From contig NC_135367.1 of NCBI RefSeq assembly GCF_051622035.1, forward strand, positions 26,614,001 to 26,678,000: 64,000 nt of DNA, read 5' to 3'. The DNA is from Arctopsyche grandis (taxonomy: Eukaryota; Arthropoda; Insecta; Trichoptera; Hydropsychidae). This document shows, one piece after another, positions 1 to 10,431 of the stretch (position 1 is its first letter; each line of letters begins with the position of its first letter). Both the position numbers and the translations under genes were made by a program. The notes under the pieces were generated by a model. The model searched no databases. It worked only from the letters and a program-made list of their open reading frames with translations, and was not told the origin of the DNA.

Positions 1-225
1 AATTTAATTTTGTTAGTAGTCAAAGTATAATATTATTTTAATGTTAATTTACAGCATAATAGCAAAAACAGCCTTAAAACCTATTAACCATTCTTATAAA
101 CGTACCATAATGCATCTAATAAATAATATTAATTAAAGACTCTCTAAAGTCAACGATTTAAATCAGATTGTGTTTAGGTAATCTGTGTTTATACCTGAAG
201 GGTATAGACATTTTGTTCTAATCAC
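1..225. repeat. Dispersed repeat, copy 1 (hAT-associated)
   Basis: This stretch closely matches 56863-57035, sharing blocks such as aattttgttagta, acagcataata and the run into gattgtgtt.aggtaatctg. The second copy lies inside a hAT element with clear ends, so this is probably part of another copy of that element cut by the window edge. No coding potential is seen. Confidence 0.6.
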
Positions 226-1017
226 CGAGGTCCATCTTCATTTACATTTTCTCTAAAATTATTCAAATTAACAATGTTAAGTTGTACTTGTATACAAAAT
301 TTCATATTACATATGTATTATACATCTTTACTTTGACAAATCATTATCATGCCTTATTCAACGGTAGAAGTATCGAGAGATAATCTTAGATCTATTTATA
401 TTTTAAATCTAAAATGAGGCATATGTATAAATGTATGTGCATGTATATACGTAGAACTATGTATAAATGATTTAAATAAAATATTTACGAGGTGATCGTC
501 AGACAGATAAAATCATTCGATACGACCGACACAATGTGACATTTACGCGTTTCGCCTCTCCACACCACATACGATATTTATTGGACGTGTTTCACACAAA
601 GTGAACCGTCTGCTTACGACTTCGGCCCAACGGATTATACGACTTCAATGGGGTAAAAACGACCCCAAAATCGTTACAACGTGTGCGCGCGAGCGGACAA
701 AAGTATTTTCACGTTCGTAGGTAACACAACGTTTACGGTTTTCGAGAGGACGTTTCGGTTTCAATGGTCCGAAAGAGAACATATTCATGCCCAGTGGATT
801 GCGAGCCGATTATTTCCTAAATGTACATATGTATATAAACATACAAACATAAATACGTATATGTTCATACATATATACAAAAACATGTTCCGGGGATTTC
901 GTTAGTTGCCGTAAACGTTCGCCGGCTTAATGAAGAAGAAAATGAAGCTCGTCTAGTGAATTCCGTGACCGAAACTGAAATCCGTTTCGTTGGATTTCGA
1001 AAAGGGAAAAATAAAAT

Positions 1018-1021
<4 letters not shown>
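226..1021. other. Anonymous AT-rich sequence, no gene seen
   Basis: There is no convincing coding region. The short open frame at 681-905 has no recognisable motif and no splice context. A GC-richer patch lies around 590-730. Confidence 0.5.

Positions 1022-1096
<75 letters not shown>
1022..1096. repeat. (TA)n microsatellite
   Basis: Uninterrupted alternating TA of about 75 bp. Open frames crossing it, with Tyr-Ile repeats, are artefacts. Confidence 0.97.
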
Positions 1097-1100
<4 letters not shown>

Positions 1101-1121
1101 TAAAACGAAAATGAAACGTAT

Positions 1122-1501
1122 TGTTGCGTAGGGGTAGGTGGAGGATCCGAGTAAAAGGCCAAAGTCGTTTCACAGCATTTATTGATGATTATGGAGATAC
1201 ACGCACTGGCAGTGCTCAGTCCAGAATGACCTGATATCGCCTACGTACCGCCTTATAAGGGGTAGATCTCTCAGGACGTCTAATCTGTTTACCTATTGTC
1301 TATTCACGTATTCGGATATGTATTCCCACGACATTCGGTCTCACGGTACCGGTTCTGAGAAGTGCAATCATTGTTTAGCTTACTTGCACTTAGTTTGCAG
1401 CTAATCCTCAAAACCAATTATCACGGTCGCACGGCCTCGGGATGCTACCTGGCCTAATCCGTTTGCAATTACTCGGCGGCTCTTTTTTAGTATACGTAAC
1501 A
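1122..1501 (-). mobile_element. Solo LTR, family B, copy 1
   Basis: Starts TGTTGCGTAGG and ends CGTAACA on the plus strand, flanked by a perfect 4-bp GTAC-type duplication of sequence GTAT (1118-1121 and 1502-1505). It is about 380 bp and matches the copy at 40464-40847. On the minus strand a TATAAGG box precedes an AATAAA polyadenylation signal, so the LTR reads on the minus strand. No internal sequence follows, so it is a solo LTR left by recombination. The 4-bp duplication fits Ty3/gypsy-type elements. Confidence 0.85.
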
Positions 1502-1539
1502 GTATGATATAATTTTTTTTAATGTAAATATTTCGACTA

Positions 1540-1701
1540 GTAGAAACTGTCAAAGCAGAAATCGCCAAAAGAACCTCTCAGTACATGGAAGGGCTAATTA
1601 AACACCCGAATAGGCTGGCGATTGACCTACTAGGCGAACAGATGGATGGCTCCAGACTAAAAAGGATCAGAATATCAAAAATACCAAAAAGATTCAACTA
1701 G
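1540..1701 (+). pseudogene. LINE (Jockey-like) ORF2 C-terminal fragment
   Basis: An open stretch of 53 codons ends in a stop at 1699-1701. It contains HPNRLAIDLL followed by a basic SRLKRIRISKIPKRF tail. That HPN-LA-LL plus RRLKR pattern is typical of the extreme C-terminus of Jockey-clade LINE polymerases in insects. The rest of the element is missing, so this is a dead fragment. It starts 38 bp after the solo LTR. The clade is inferred from the motif only. Confidence 0.6.
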
Positions 1702-2235
1702 TATATAAAATAATAAAAAAAATGATAACTGAAAAAAAACCGAAATTGGACATTGCCACTGGTTAATTGATCCAAATCAAAACGAAAAAGAAAAAATCAA
1801 AAAAATTTCTGAATGTTTACAAATAACAGATTGTAAAAATAAAAAAATATATTTCGACAATTTTTTAAGTTTTTTATATGAAAACTTATATATGCAAGGT
1901 AGAATATCCAACTTCTCTGCTTTGGCCAAGAGCATCATCTCATAAACCTTACACATTTCTTACATTATTTATTTATTGACATATTTACGTATTTTTTACC
2001 ACAGTGACATAACAGAATACTCTAACGCGTCACTATTACCAGACATATAAGCATAATATAATACAAATATTTATGAGTTTTTCATCACTTCGTATTTACG
2101 TACATATGTATTATACAAGGTGTAAACAAATAAGTATATACATGAGAGAATGTTGTTTTATTCTTCAAAAAACAATTTCACAGACTAGTGAGTAAAATTT
2201 TAATCATAATAAGTAATGAGTAATTTTGATACAAT
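1702..2235. other. Anonymous AT-rich sequence
   Basis: No recognisable gene. A frame open from 1733 to about 1940 lacks an ATG at its start and any known motif. The rest is very AT-rich with stop codons in all frames. Confidence 0.4.
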
Positions 2236-3232
2236 TTATTCATTTATATTTTTGGATCATTGTGGCATTACAGGAAGTACCTAATGCGCCAAAATGGCCT
2301 ACATTTTGATAACGAAGAAAAAATAAAATAAGTAAAAAAAATAATACATAATACAATAATACAATGAACAAAGGTGTAAAAATCAAAAATAAAATCCTCA
2401 AATCCTATTCTTAGTTTTACATTGAACAAAAGAAAAATAGTACATAATAATGTAGGATATTAATATAAAATGATTATAATTATGTATAATGAGGTGGCTC
2501 ATGCCGAACAGTTGGTATTATGCACTGTATGTATTAATGTTAAGGTTGGTACTACTGAACCTTGTCCGGTAGTGACAGTAAGCGTCGCGCTGTGACGCGC
2601 CGGATGCGTATGCGCATCGAGTACCTATTGTTCTCAAATAAACGTATAAGATTGAATTGAGATCGCTTTTACTTGTCTCTCTCTCCTGCAATCCTCCCTA
2701 CTACCCAGCGGACTTCCTATAAAAATGTACATAAGGAGAAAGAAAAAGAAAAAGTAAAATTAAATAAAACAAAATAAAATCACAGTGAGGCCCAAAAGGA
2801 AGATATTAAATTAAGATTCCACTCATACATCACATTGAAATTAAGAAAATAATGATGAGCGCAGCTTACCAGATAAATATTTTTAAATAATATATGATAA
2901 TCTACGCTCACCTAGGTGGAAATTATCGCATTCAGGCACGGCAGCAACGATTTCATTGAGAAGTCGAATAGCTCTTGGAATAGGAGCCATTCGAAAAAGA
3001 ACTGTGCGAGCAGGAGGTACAACCATCAATTGATGATGTCTACCACGCACATAGTTATTAGGGACATTAAGTCCCAACTGTTTCAGCAACAACTTGCATG
3101 ACGTATTACCACAAAGTATCTGGAAAACGAAACGAATTAATGAGAAGTTTCTCCGAAGTTCAAGTGAATTATATCCAAGCATGCCCAAAAGGAAAAGAAA
3201 ATGGTAGAGATATGGGTAATACCATAATACAA
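2236..3232 (-). mobile_element. LINE-J copy 1, 5'-truncated, split by a solo LTR
   Basis: The minus strand encodes the C-terminus of a Jockey/CR1-like LINE polymerase from about 3228 to 2883. It has LGMLGYNSLELRRNFSLIRF, VPNNYVRGRHHQ, the conserved FRMAPIPRAIRLLNEI and a final ECDNFHLGE. It continues through a 3' UTR to the tail hairpin near 2255-2300. A solo LTR (2490-2718) interrupts the UTR. The same C-terminus and tail recur at 13596, 17189, 18752 and 30296. It is truncated at the 5' end and non-functional. The hairpin stem carries mismatches, so the copy is old. Confidence 0.8.
2490..2718 (+). mobile_element. Solo LTR, family C, copy 1
   Basis: Begins TGAGGTGGC and ends near GGACTTCCT, flanked by ATAA on both sides (2486-2489 and 2719-2722). 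It shares the AATAAACGTATAAG polyadenylation region and the TTGTCTCTCTC...CCTGCAA...TACCCAG end with 21821-22074. The final CA is apparently lost. It sits inside the LINE-J 3' UTR. Confidence 0.7.
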
Positions 3233-4238
3233 TACAATAATTTATGCCATAAACATTTTGACGGATACAACGAAAATATTTACCGACCAATTTGAATATA
3301 CATACATACATACAAAGTTACTCATCATTTAATCAAAAAACTACTCATAAACTGTACGAAAATAATCGAAGCAAATGGACTACGATTCAATTTACCAAAC
3401 CCTAGCCCATAAAGGTGTATAAAAAATAGTCTTCTGAACTACTGCGAGCATTTATTTAAAAGCGGATTAAACCTGCAGGAAGTAGAGAGAGCTGTTCACC
3501 CTTCAGTATACATATGTACACACATATGTGCCTTTACTTAACGTTGAAAGTACACTTGAAACACACTCGACGACACTTGACCATCGATCCGATGAACATC
3601 GAGAGGAACCGTGAGCCGAACTCAAATATAAATCACTATTGTTGAGGGGGTTGATTTAATTAAAATAGAGTATTTTTAGAGATCGATTTCTTCCCATTCC
3701 GTCCCCTCCCCCCCCCCAGCCCCCTCATTCTATTGAATAACTATTGGTATACACGAAAGGGAGTGGAAGGGAGAGGGGGGAGGGGGTGGGAGGTGAGGCC
3801 GATTTAATTAACTCGGACAAAAGCCTGAAAAAGGACAACCGCGGCGGCTATCTTGCCGGGGGACCCTTTTTGCTTTGGAAAATTTTCAATTTGCAGTTAC
3901 CGACCGACTCGATAAAAAAATAATCACATCTTCAAATTGAAATTTTCCGACACTAGAAAAACTTTCCGCCAAATCAAAGGCTCCCAAACTCCCCCCCCCC
4001 CCCCCACGTGCCCATCGAACAAAGTCGACATTGCCAAAGTGTACACTTTGTGTATATTCCTCGTCGTTGTTCAATTATTTTTCCGCTGAGTGAATAATTG
4101 TGCGAAAAAAGAAAAATAATTGAGGTAGTTGGTTCTAGGCTCTTATTCCTTTTATATAAATATATAAAGCCAAGCACAAAACTTCGTGTCAATTTAATAC
4201 GAAAATGTGACGTTTTGTCAATATTTATTTAAAACTTA
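3233..4238. other. Anonymous sequence with C/G homopolymer tracts
   Basis: No gene is recognised. The region holds a C tract near 3709-3718, a G-rich stretch at 3760-3800 and a C run of about 17 near 3989-4005. Open frames at 3886-4192 on the minus strand cross these tracts and have no motif. Confidence 0.5.
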
Positions 4239-4301
4239 CAAATACCCCCATTCAATTCTAAATACATCATCTTTTATTAAGGATCTTGGTATAATACTTA
4301 A

Positions 4302-4938
<637 letters not shown>

Positions 4939-5274
4939 TTAATAATAAACTCTTTTTCTATGAACATATTTCCTTCATTACTAAAAATCTCTTGGATTCC
5001 TACTCCGCTCAACAAAACCGCTACATGATCCTTATGTACTTAAATTACTTTATTTTTCCTTTGTAAGGTCTCACCTTGAATTTGCCTCAATTATCTGATC
5101 ACCTTTTTATTTATCCCATATTAATTGTATTGAAAAGGTCCGACTAAAATGAATTCAAAATTACGCTACCGTTTTCCTACCTACGCCCATACTACATATG
5201 TACTGTTTGCGATATTTTAAAAATCCTATCCTTTAACAATCAATATTTACTATTTGATTCGCCATTTTTAATCT

Positions 5275-5730
5275 GTTTATATTACAAATACTAAGCAAAG
5301 CTGGGTAAAATAACAAGTTTAAAATAAAATCGAAAGATCTGCACAAATTCAAAAGTACACCTTTAAAATAAATAAACGATTCCTATTTTATCGTTACTGT
5401 GTTCTGTCGGATTTTTCTGACACATTTTCTTACCTATTTTTAATATTTATATTACTTGTTTTTGTATTTATTTATATTTTTTTATACATATATGCGCTCC
5501 ACGATTATATAGCTGCGGGTTTCAACCAAAGAATTTTGTTCCCACGATTTTGTCCCTTGTGATTTTGTCGAGATACCAACTAATAAATACATGTTCCTGT
5601 TTAAAACAAACACTGTTAATATGTATATGTGACCATCCATTAAGAATATGATCAGGAATCGATACTGAATACAAATCTCACAAATTTCAAGGTCATATTT
5701 TCTCATTGTCGCAATACTTGACCTACACAT
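5275..5730. other. LINE-K remnant edge and anonymous sequence
   Basis: A degenerate aagcaaagctgggtaaaa block near 5295 resembles the reverse complement of the CCCGGCTTCGCTCGG end at 13285 and the block at 58460. The remainder up to 5730 shows no gene. Confidence 0.35.
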
Positions 5731-6196
5731 TGTTATATACCTCGCTTATCAATGTAGTTCCCACAATAATCAAATTCACTTTCTCACATTCATATACGTG
5801 AGTAACAAGTCCATTAAAATTCCTGTAAAGGGATAGTCAGATAAGACAGGAGCGCCGGACTTTGCTCAACCCAAAAAATAAAAATCATTTATATAGATCA
5901 CGATTCGATCACATAATTGAGTCATCACCATCGAGACTCCGAGAGTGGTCGTCATTAACATCGACTCCACAAGTGACGGTCGGCACAGCAGCAGAACAAA
6001 TTGAACCAAAGTTAATGAGTGAAACAAAGTTTTACGTATCTCATTTTAAATTCATCATCGTTTCATAATTAAATCAGTATTTTTCGAATATATCTACCAA
6101 TAACATAAATGTAACGTTTTTATGATAATAATTAAATCTTCGTTTGTTAATCAAGTAATTTAAAAAAATATATAAACTGCGTTTTGGAACATAACA
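5731..6196 (+). mobile_element. Diverged solo LTR of the gag-PR-Env element family
   Basis: This 466-bp block begins TGTTATATACC and ends GGAACATAACA. It aligns over its whole length with the minus-strand sequence of the 466-bp LTRs at 6209-6674 and 10432-10897, for example around tttatatagatcacgattcg and cagcacagcagcagaa. Its divergence from them is obvious by eye. It runs in the opposite orientation and ends 12 bp before the complete element. No clean target duplication is visible. Confidence 0.85.
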
Positions 6197-6208
6197 ATAC
6201 ATATGTAC

Positions 6209-6674
6209 TGTCACGTTCCAGGGAGATATTTATTTAAAATCTTATTTACTACTTGGTTAACCAACCAAGTTTCTTTATTGTTATTAAAATGTTACAGTTA
6301 TCTTATATTCTAGATATATTCGAAAAACCGATAGATAATGGAACTATGATTTTTATAATAGGAGACACGTAGAACTATTTCACTATAACTTTCGTTCACT
6401 TTATTCTGCTGCTGTGCTGATCGTTAATTGAGGACGCGTTCTCGGAGTATTTACGATGACGACTGTCACTTTCTGAGTCGATGATGATGACTGACTAATG
6501 CGGTCGAATCGTGATCTATATAAATGATTTGTTATCTTATGGGCTGAGCACATTCCTGTGTTATCTGAATATCCTATTACAGGAATTTTTATGGTTTTGT
6601 TATTCACGTATATGAGCGTGTGAAAAGTACATTTGATATTGTGGGAACTCAAGTGATAAGCGGGGTACATAACA
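6209..6674 (-). repeat. 3' LTR of the gag-PR-Env element
   Basis: Reads TGTTATGTACC...GTGACA on the minus strand. It contains a TATATAGA box (plus 6515-6523 area), an initiator-like TCAGT about 30 nt further on, and an AATAAA signal near plus 6271. It is the same length and apparently the same sequence as 10432-10897. A short AATGGGGG polypurine tract abuts it at 6675-6682. Confidence 0.95.
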
Positions 6675-6717
6675 CCCCCATTGTTAAGAAACTTATTAAT
6701 ACATAAAAATTAAGAAG

Positions 6718-8865
6718 TTAGCCGCTTATGGCATTTAATATTTCTTCTCTAGATCTAATTTCTGGTTCGATTTGAACTATTTCTACTTCGTTTTCTACGT
6801 TATCTCGTGGTTTTCGATTATACTTTACATTAAATCTTTTCTTATCTCTAAAACATTTATAAAGATGAAAACTTATTTTAACTAGCATAAGTATAACAAT
6901 AGTAATTATTATTCCATAAATTAGCTTTACAAAAAATGAGGACTGCTTTACAATGGCTGGCTGATTTTGATAGTTTTCTAATTTATCGTTAAATTTTTCA
7001 AATGTCTCTAGGACTTTCTGAGTGTTTGTGTTATCTACATTTATTAATTTTATAGGATCTAGTTGATGTAAACTATAATTTGTTTTTCCTATAACACAAC
7101 ATTTATCATTTATTATATTTATATTTGACATTGGATTTTCATATTCAGTAAAAATGTTATTATCAGCATTTAAACTTATTAAGCCATTATTCGTTTTACA
7201 TCCTTTATCTAACTTTATGATTCCTGTTTGGAATAATTCAACATATTCATTCTTTTTATTCTTACAATTAATTGTTAATTTCTTACTTTCCGACAAGGTA
7301 TATAGCCATCTGTTGTTAGTTAATTTTTGCCATAGGTCTATTTTACCTTTAACATTTCTTGTGTTACAATATTCAGGTATATTCTTAGTAACATCTTTTA
7401 GCAATTTTGTTTCACAATGTATTTCACTTAGTGTGGAAAGTATATTTAATTTATTACATATAAAAATTTGATTAATAATATTCTTACAATTATTTTCTAA
7501 ATTATCAAAAATAGTATAACTCATATCGTCGACTGATACTCCAATGTATTTATATGTTGGTATTATGAGTGAGTATATGTCTGTATCTGTATGAGGTATA
7601 GGTAAAGGGTAAATTTTATATAATTTATATTTATTTTGTTTTAATTTAATTTTTACTGTTGGTTTACACCACAATATTTTATTTGTTATTCGAAATTTAG
7701 GTTTATTACCACGTTCAATTATTTTCCTTTTCGTATTTATTTCCGCATTAGTAGCGTTATTTATTTTTATAATCAATTTATCTATGAAAATATCTTTTAA
7801 CATTTTAACGAATCCATTTTTAATATTACGGTTAATTCCGTTTATTTTCCCTTTAACTTTTATTTTCACCTTTTTATTTTTAATTAATAGATTGCACAGG
7901 AAATCATCTTCTGGCAATTTCATATCAATAGATTTTATTTTAATATCGCAATTAACAATTTTTTCATTGTATACGAATAAATTACATTCCTGCGGCTCAG
8001 GAATTTTAGGAAAACATTCCAATGACTTTTCAATTTCGTCATTACATAATTTTAATTCAGGTGATTTAATTTCGATTTCAAAGTTCTCATTATTTATTTC
8101 GGGAATAGAAATATTATTTTTATTTTCAAAATTGTCTTTATCTTCTTCATTTATAGGATCGTTTGTTTTATTTTCAAAATTTTCATCATTCATTTCGGAA
8201 ATAGGAATATTACTTTCATTTTCAAAATTATTTATTTCCGTAGATATTGATATTGGTTTTAATTCGACTTTCAAATTATCAATTCTCAATTGTTGATCGG
8301 TAGTATTGAGAGTAGTACAAAGAGTTTCATTATTTTCATTTGCGTTGACTAAATAAACGCCTTCTTGATTAAGTTCGTCATCGATAATTTCGCTTTTTAT
8401 TATCTCCGGATTTGTTATTTCAACTTTTGTAATCGTTTCCGTTCGAGGTTTTACAATATAATTATTTAGAATTTCGTCATCCTCATTATCTTTGTTATTA
8501 TTAAGAAGATCAATTTTTATCGTTTCGTTGATAATAAGTTTGTTTATTTTATAACAAATTTTAGCCTGATTAATTTCAAAGAAGTCAGCGCCAATTATAC
8601 CGTCATATGTGGTATCGATTTCATCGTCTTTCATAATGTATACTTTGTGATGAGCAAACTCTAAATTTAGATGTATGCTTCCTATTGATTCGGATATTGA
8701 ACCTTGGTTAATACCGTTAATTGTAATTTTATCATTTTTATTGTAAATAGTTTTTTCATCTAAGCACGATTCTTTTATTATGGAGATCCCTGCTCCTGTA
8801 TCAACTAGAAAATCTCTAGGAATAAATTTGTTATTATTTTTAATATCAATTTTAATATGTTTCAT
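6718..8865 (-). CDS. Protease fused to envelope-like C-terminal half (pol/env remnant)
   Basis: 715 codons from an internal ATG. The frame is open 29 codons further upstream to the slippery site in gag, so it is probably made as a Gag extension by -1 frameshifting. Residues 20-35 hold the aspartic protease signature VDTGAG and residues 90-95 the matching IIGADF. Residues 140-205 resemble the linker that precedes RT in gypsy polyproteins. Residues about 212-280 carry four degenerate NFEN-type repeats. After about 400 the sequence looks like a gypsy/F-type envelope: Cys-rich blocks, a W-x(n)-C-x-TGII-L-GC stalk pattern, a membrane span near 644-672 and a 43-residue basic/acidic tail. RT, RNase H, integrase, signal peptide and fusion peptide are missing. 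The envelope assignment rests on pattern, not on a search. Confidence 0.8.
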   Translation of the reverse strand: MKHIKIDIKNNNKFIPRDFLVDTGAGISIIKESCLDEKTIYNKNDKITINGINQGSISESIGSIHLNLEFAHHKVYIMKDDEIDTTYDGIIGADFFEINQAKICYKINKLIINETIKIDLLNNNKDNEDDEILNNYIVKPRTETITKVEITNPEIIKSEIIDDELNQEGVYLVNANENNETLCTTLNTTDQQLRIDNLKVELKPISISTEINNFENESNIPISEMNDENFENKTNDPINEEDKDNFENKNNISIPEINNENFEIEIKSPELKLCNDEIEKSLECFPKIPEPQECNLFVYNEKIVNCDIKIKSIDMKLPEDDFLCNLLIKNKKVKIKVKGKINGINRNIKNGFVKMLKDIFIDKLIIKINNATNAEINTKRKIIERGNKPKFRITNKILWCKPTVKIKLKQNKYKLYKIYPLPIPHTDTDIYSLIIPTYKYIGVSVDDMSYTIFDNLENNCKNIINQIFICNKLNILSTLSEIHCETKLLKDVTKNIPEYCNTRNVKGKIDLWQKLTNNRWLYTLSESKKLTINCKNKKNEYVELFQTGIIKLDKGCKTNNGLISLNADNNIFTEYENPMSNINIINDKCCVIGKTNYSLHQLDPIKLINVDNTNTQKVLETFEKFNDKLENYQNQPAIVKQSSFFVKLIYGIIITIVILMLVKISFHLYKCFRDKKRFNVKYNRKPRDNVENEVEIVQIEPEIRSREEILNAISG

Positions 8866-8909
8866 GGGGTTATCGCTCGGGTTTAATTTAAAACAATAAG
8901 AGTCATTAA

Positions 8910-9944
8910 CTAGTCTGTTCGATTGACTCGGGCTTCGACAGACGGAATTAAGTTTAAATGATTGACCTTATTTTTATCTCTTTGTTCTTTATTTTGCCGT
9001 TTGTAGCAATTCTCAAATGTGTGTCCTTTTAAATTACAATAAGTACATGACTTTGGTTGGTCATAACTTCTGTTATATTTATCGATTTTATTATAACCGT
9101 TTTTATTTTGATCAGTTTTACTGTACTGACGATTTGGTTTAAAACCCGCATTGTTTTTATTATTATATCCATTTTTATAATTATTATTATTGTTGCTAAA
9201 ATTTTTATGTTCATCATTATTTCTATTATTTTCCCATGTCTTGGGGCGCGTCTCAACAGAGTGGACTTGTCGATTTCTACTGTCTTTATTCTTGAAACAT
9301 GCATTGCTTGAATGTCCTTCTCGACCACAAATGTTGCAATTTTTGTTTCTTGCAGTATCAGTCTCTATTTCTAGAGCTGTTTTATACGCATCTAAGAGAG
9401 TTTTTGGGTGAGTAGAATAAAATACTATCCGCGTTTGTTGACATTTATTTCCGTGAATCATCCTTTGAAGACTAAGTTCGTCAATTAATTTTATTTGTCC
9501 GTTAAATTCGTCTGCTTTGGACTTGATGTTACAATTTTGTATGCTTTTAATAAGGGAATTTGTCGCGGTTTGAATACGATTCATAAATTTAGTTACGTCT
9601 TCGTCATGTCGTTGCTTCAATTGTTGAAGTTCCAATAATAATGTAGAGTAATTTTTATGGGGACTATAATTTCTAACAAGCGCTTCTTTTATACTATTGA
9701 AATCTCTAGTATTTATATTCGATATAATTATTCTTGCAGATCCCGTAATTTGAGATACAATGTAATTTAATAATATTTTACGTTGGGATTCCGATGCTAA
9801 TATGAGAGCATTCTCACAGTCATCGATGAATTCGTACAATGGTATTGAACTACCATCATACCTTTTTATGAATTTAGTGAGTGTGTTGAAGTCTATTACT
9901 TCCTGAATCACAACTTCACCTTCACTATCCTTTTTAGGAGGCAT
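8910..9944 (-). CDS. gag: Gag polyprotein (retrotransposon)
   Basis: 344 codons, ATG at 9944, stop at 8912-8910. Residues about 15-200 form an all-helical capsid-like region of the gypsy Gag type, with the conserved YIVSQITGSAR and LELQQLKQRHDEDVTKFMNRIQ stretches. Two CCHC zinc knuckles follow at residues 203-216 (C-x2-C-x4-H-x4-C) and 300-313. They are separated by an Asn/Lys-rich low-complexity linker, as expected for a nucleocapsid. The frame is intact. It would assemble particles and package RNA. A T TTA AAC slippery site lies at codons 328-331, 14 codons before the stop. Confidence 0.92.
   Translation of the reverse strand: MPPKKDSEGEVVIQEVIDFNTLTKFIKRYDGSSIPLYEFIDDCENALILASESQRKILLNYIVSQITGSARIIISNINTRDFNSIKEALVRNYSPHKNYSTLLLELQQLKQRHDEDVTKFMNRIQTATNSLIKSIQNCNIKSKADEFNGQIKLIDELSLQRMIHGNKCQQTRIVFYSTHPKTLLDAYKTALEIETDTARNKNCNICGREGHSSNACFKNKDSRNRQVHSVETRPKTWENNRNNDEHKNFSNNNNNYKNGYNNKNNAGFKPNRQYSKTDQNKNGYNKIDKYNRSYDQPKSCTYCNLKGHTFENCYKRQNKEQRDKNKVNHLNLIPSVEARVNRTD
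8952..8958 (-). promoter_or_regulatory. -1 ribosomal frameshift slippery site
   Basis: The minus strand reads TTTAAAC, phased in the gag frame as T TTA AAC (His329-Leu330-Asn331), the canonical X XXY YYZ arrangement. After slipping, the next codon begins at 8952 and runs 29 codons without a stop into the ATG of the protease-envelope frame. The -1 frame has a stop just upstream of the site, so slippage must occur in this short overlap. I saw no strong downstream stem by eye. Confidence 0.8.
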
Positions 9945-10404
9945 TCTTAGAATTTAAATATCAGCAACTAAGTTTGTATTGTGTGTTTGTGTAATGTGTG
10001 AAGTATCAGAAGACTTACACTAATACAATTTCCATATTGATGTTGGTTGTTCTTGGTCTCGAAAATCTGGGAAGGTCCTTGCGAGGTTGTAGGATGTAGA
10101 ATCCGCCGTAACTGCTACGTTTTTTCGCCGTTGGTTTAAAATTATTATTTTTTTATTTTTATTAAAACTGAACTGTACTTCCGAACGTCACTAATTCACT
10201 CAAGAGCAATAAATGCTGATTCCCTCGGGAATGATAGATACTAAGATCTAATCTGAATAGCTACGTTTTTTGGAATGTTTAAGTTCACGAAATTTATTAA
10301 GATTTAATATCTTATTTAGCACTTTCACTTTTTGGGAATTTTTCCTCTTTTTAAAACTTTCACTTATCCTTGCACGGATATTTTTAATTTAAACCAATTG
10401 ACTC
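9945..10404 (-). other. Untranslated leader of the retrotransposon
   Basis: AT-rich sequence between the primer binding site and the gag ATG, with no open frame of note. It probably holds the packaging signal, which the sequence alone does not show. Confidence 0.5.
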
Positions 10405-10422
10405 ATCCCACCGCTGCCACCA
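10405..10422 (-). promoter_or_regulatory. Primer binding site, tRNA-Leu type
   Basis: The minus strand reads TGGTGGCAGCGGTGGGAT, 9 nt inside the 5' LTR. It is the complement of an ATCCCACCGCTGCCA end plus CCA, which is the 3' end of eukaryotic tRNA-Leu as I know it. The exact host tRNA should be confirmed. Confidence 0.8.
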
Positions 10423-10431
10423 AAATTATCA

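Noticed and set aside
1733..1943. Open stretch of about 70 codons after the Jockey fragment
   Set aside because: It has no ATG at its start and no motif; Lys/Asn/Ile-rich composition is what AT-rich DNA gives by chance.
6401..6670. 89-codon frame in the LTR (and 97-codon twin at 10624-10917)
   Set aside because: They lie across the LTR promoter and R region; the length is chance, and the solo LTR relative does not keep the frame.
7154..8296. Plus-strand frames at 7154-7471 and 7784-8296
   Set aside because: They are antisense to the intact protease-envelope frame.
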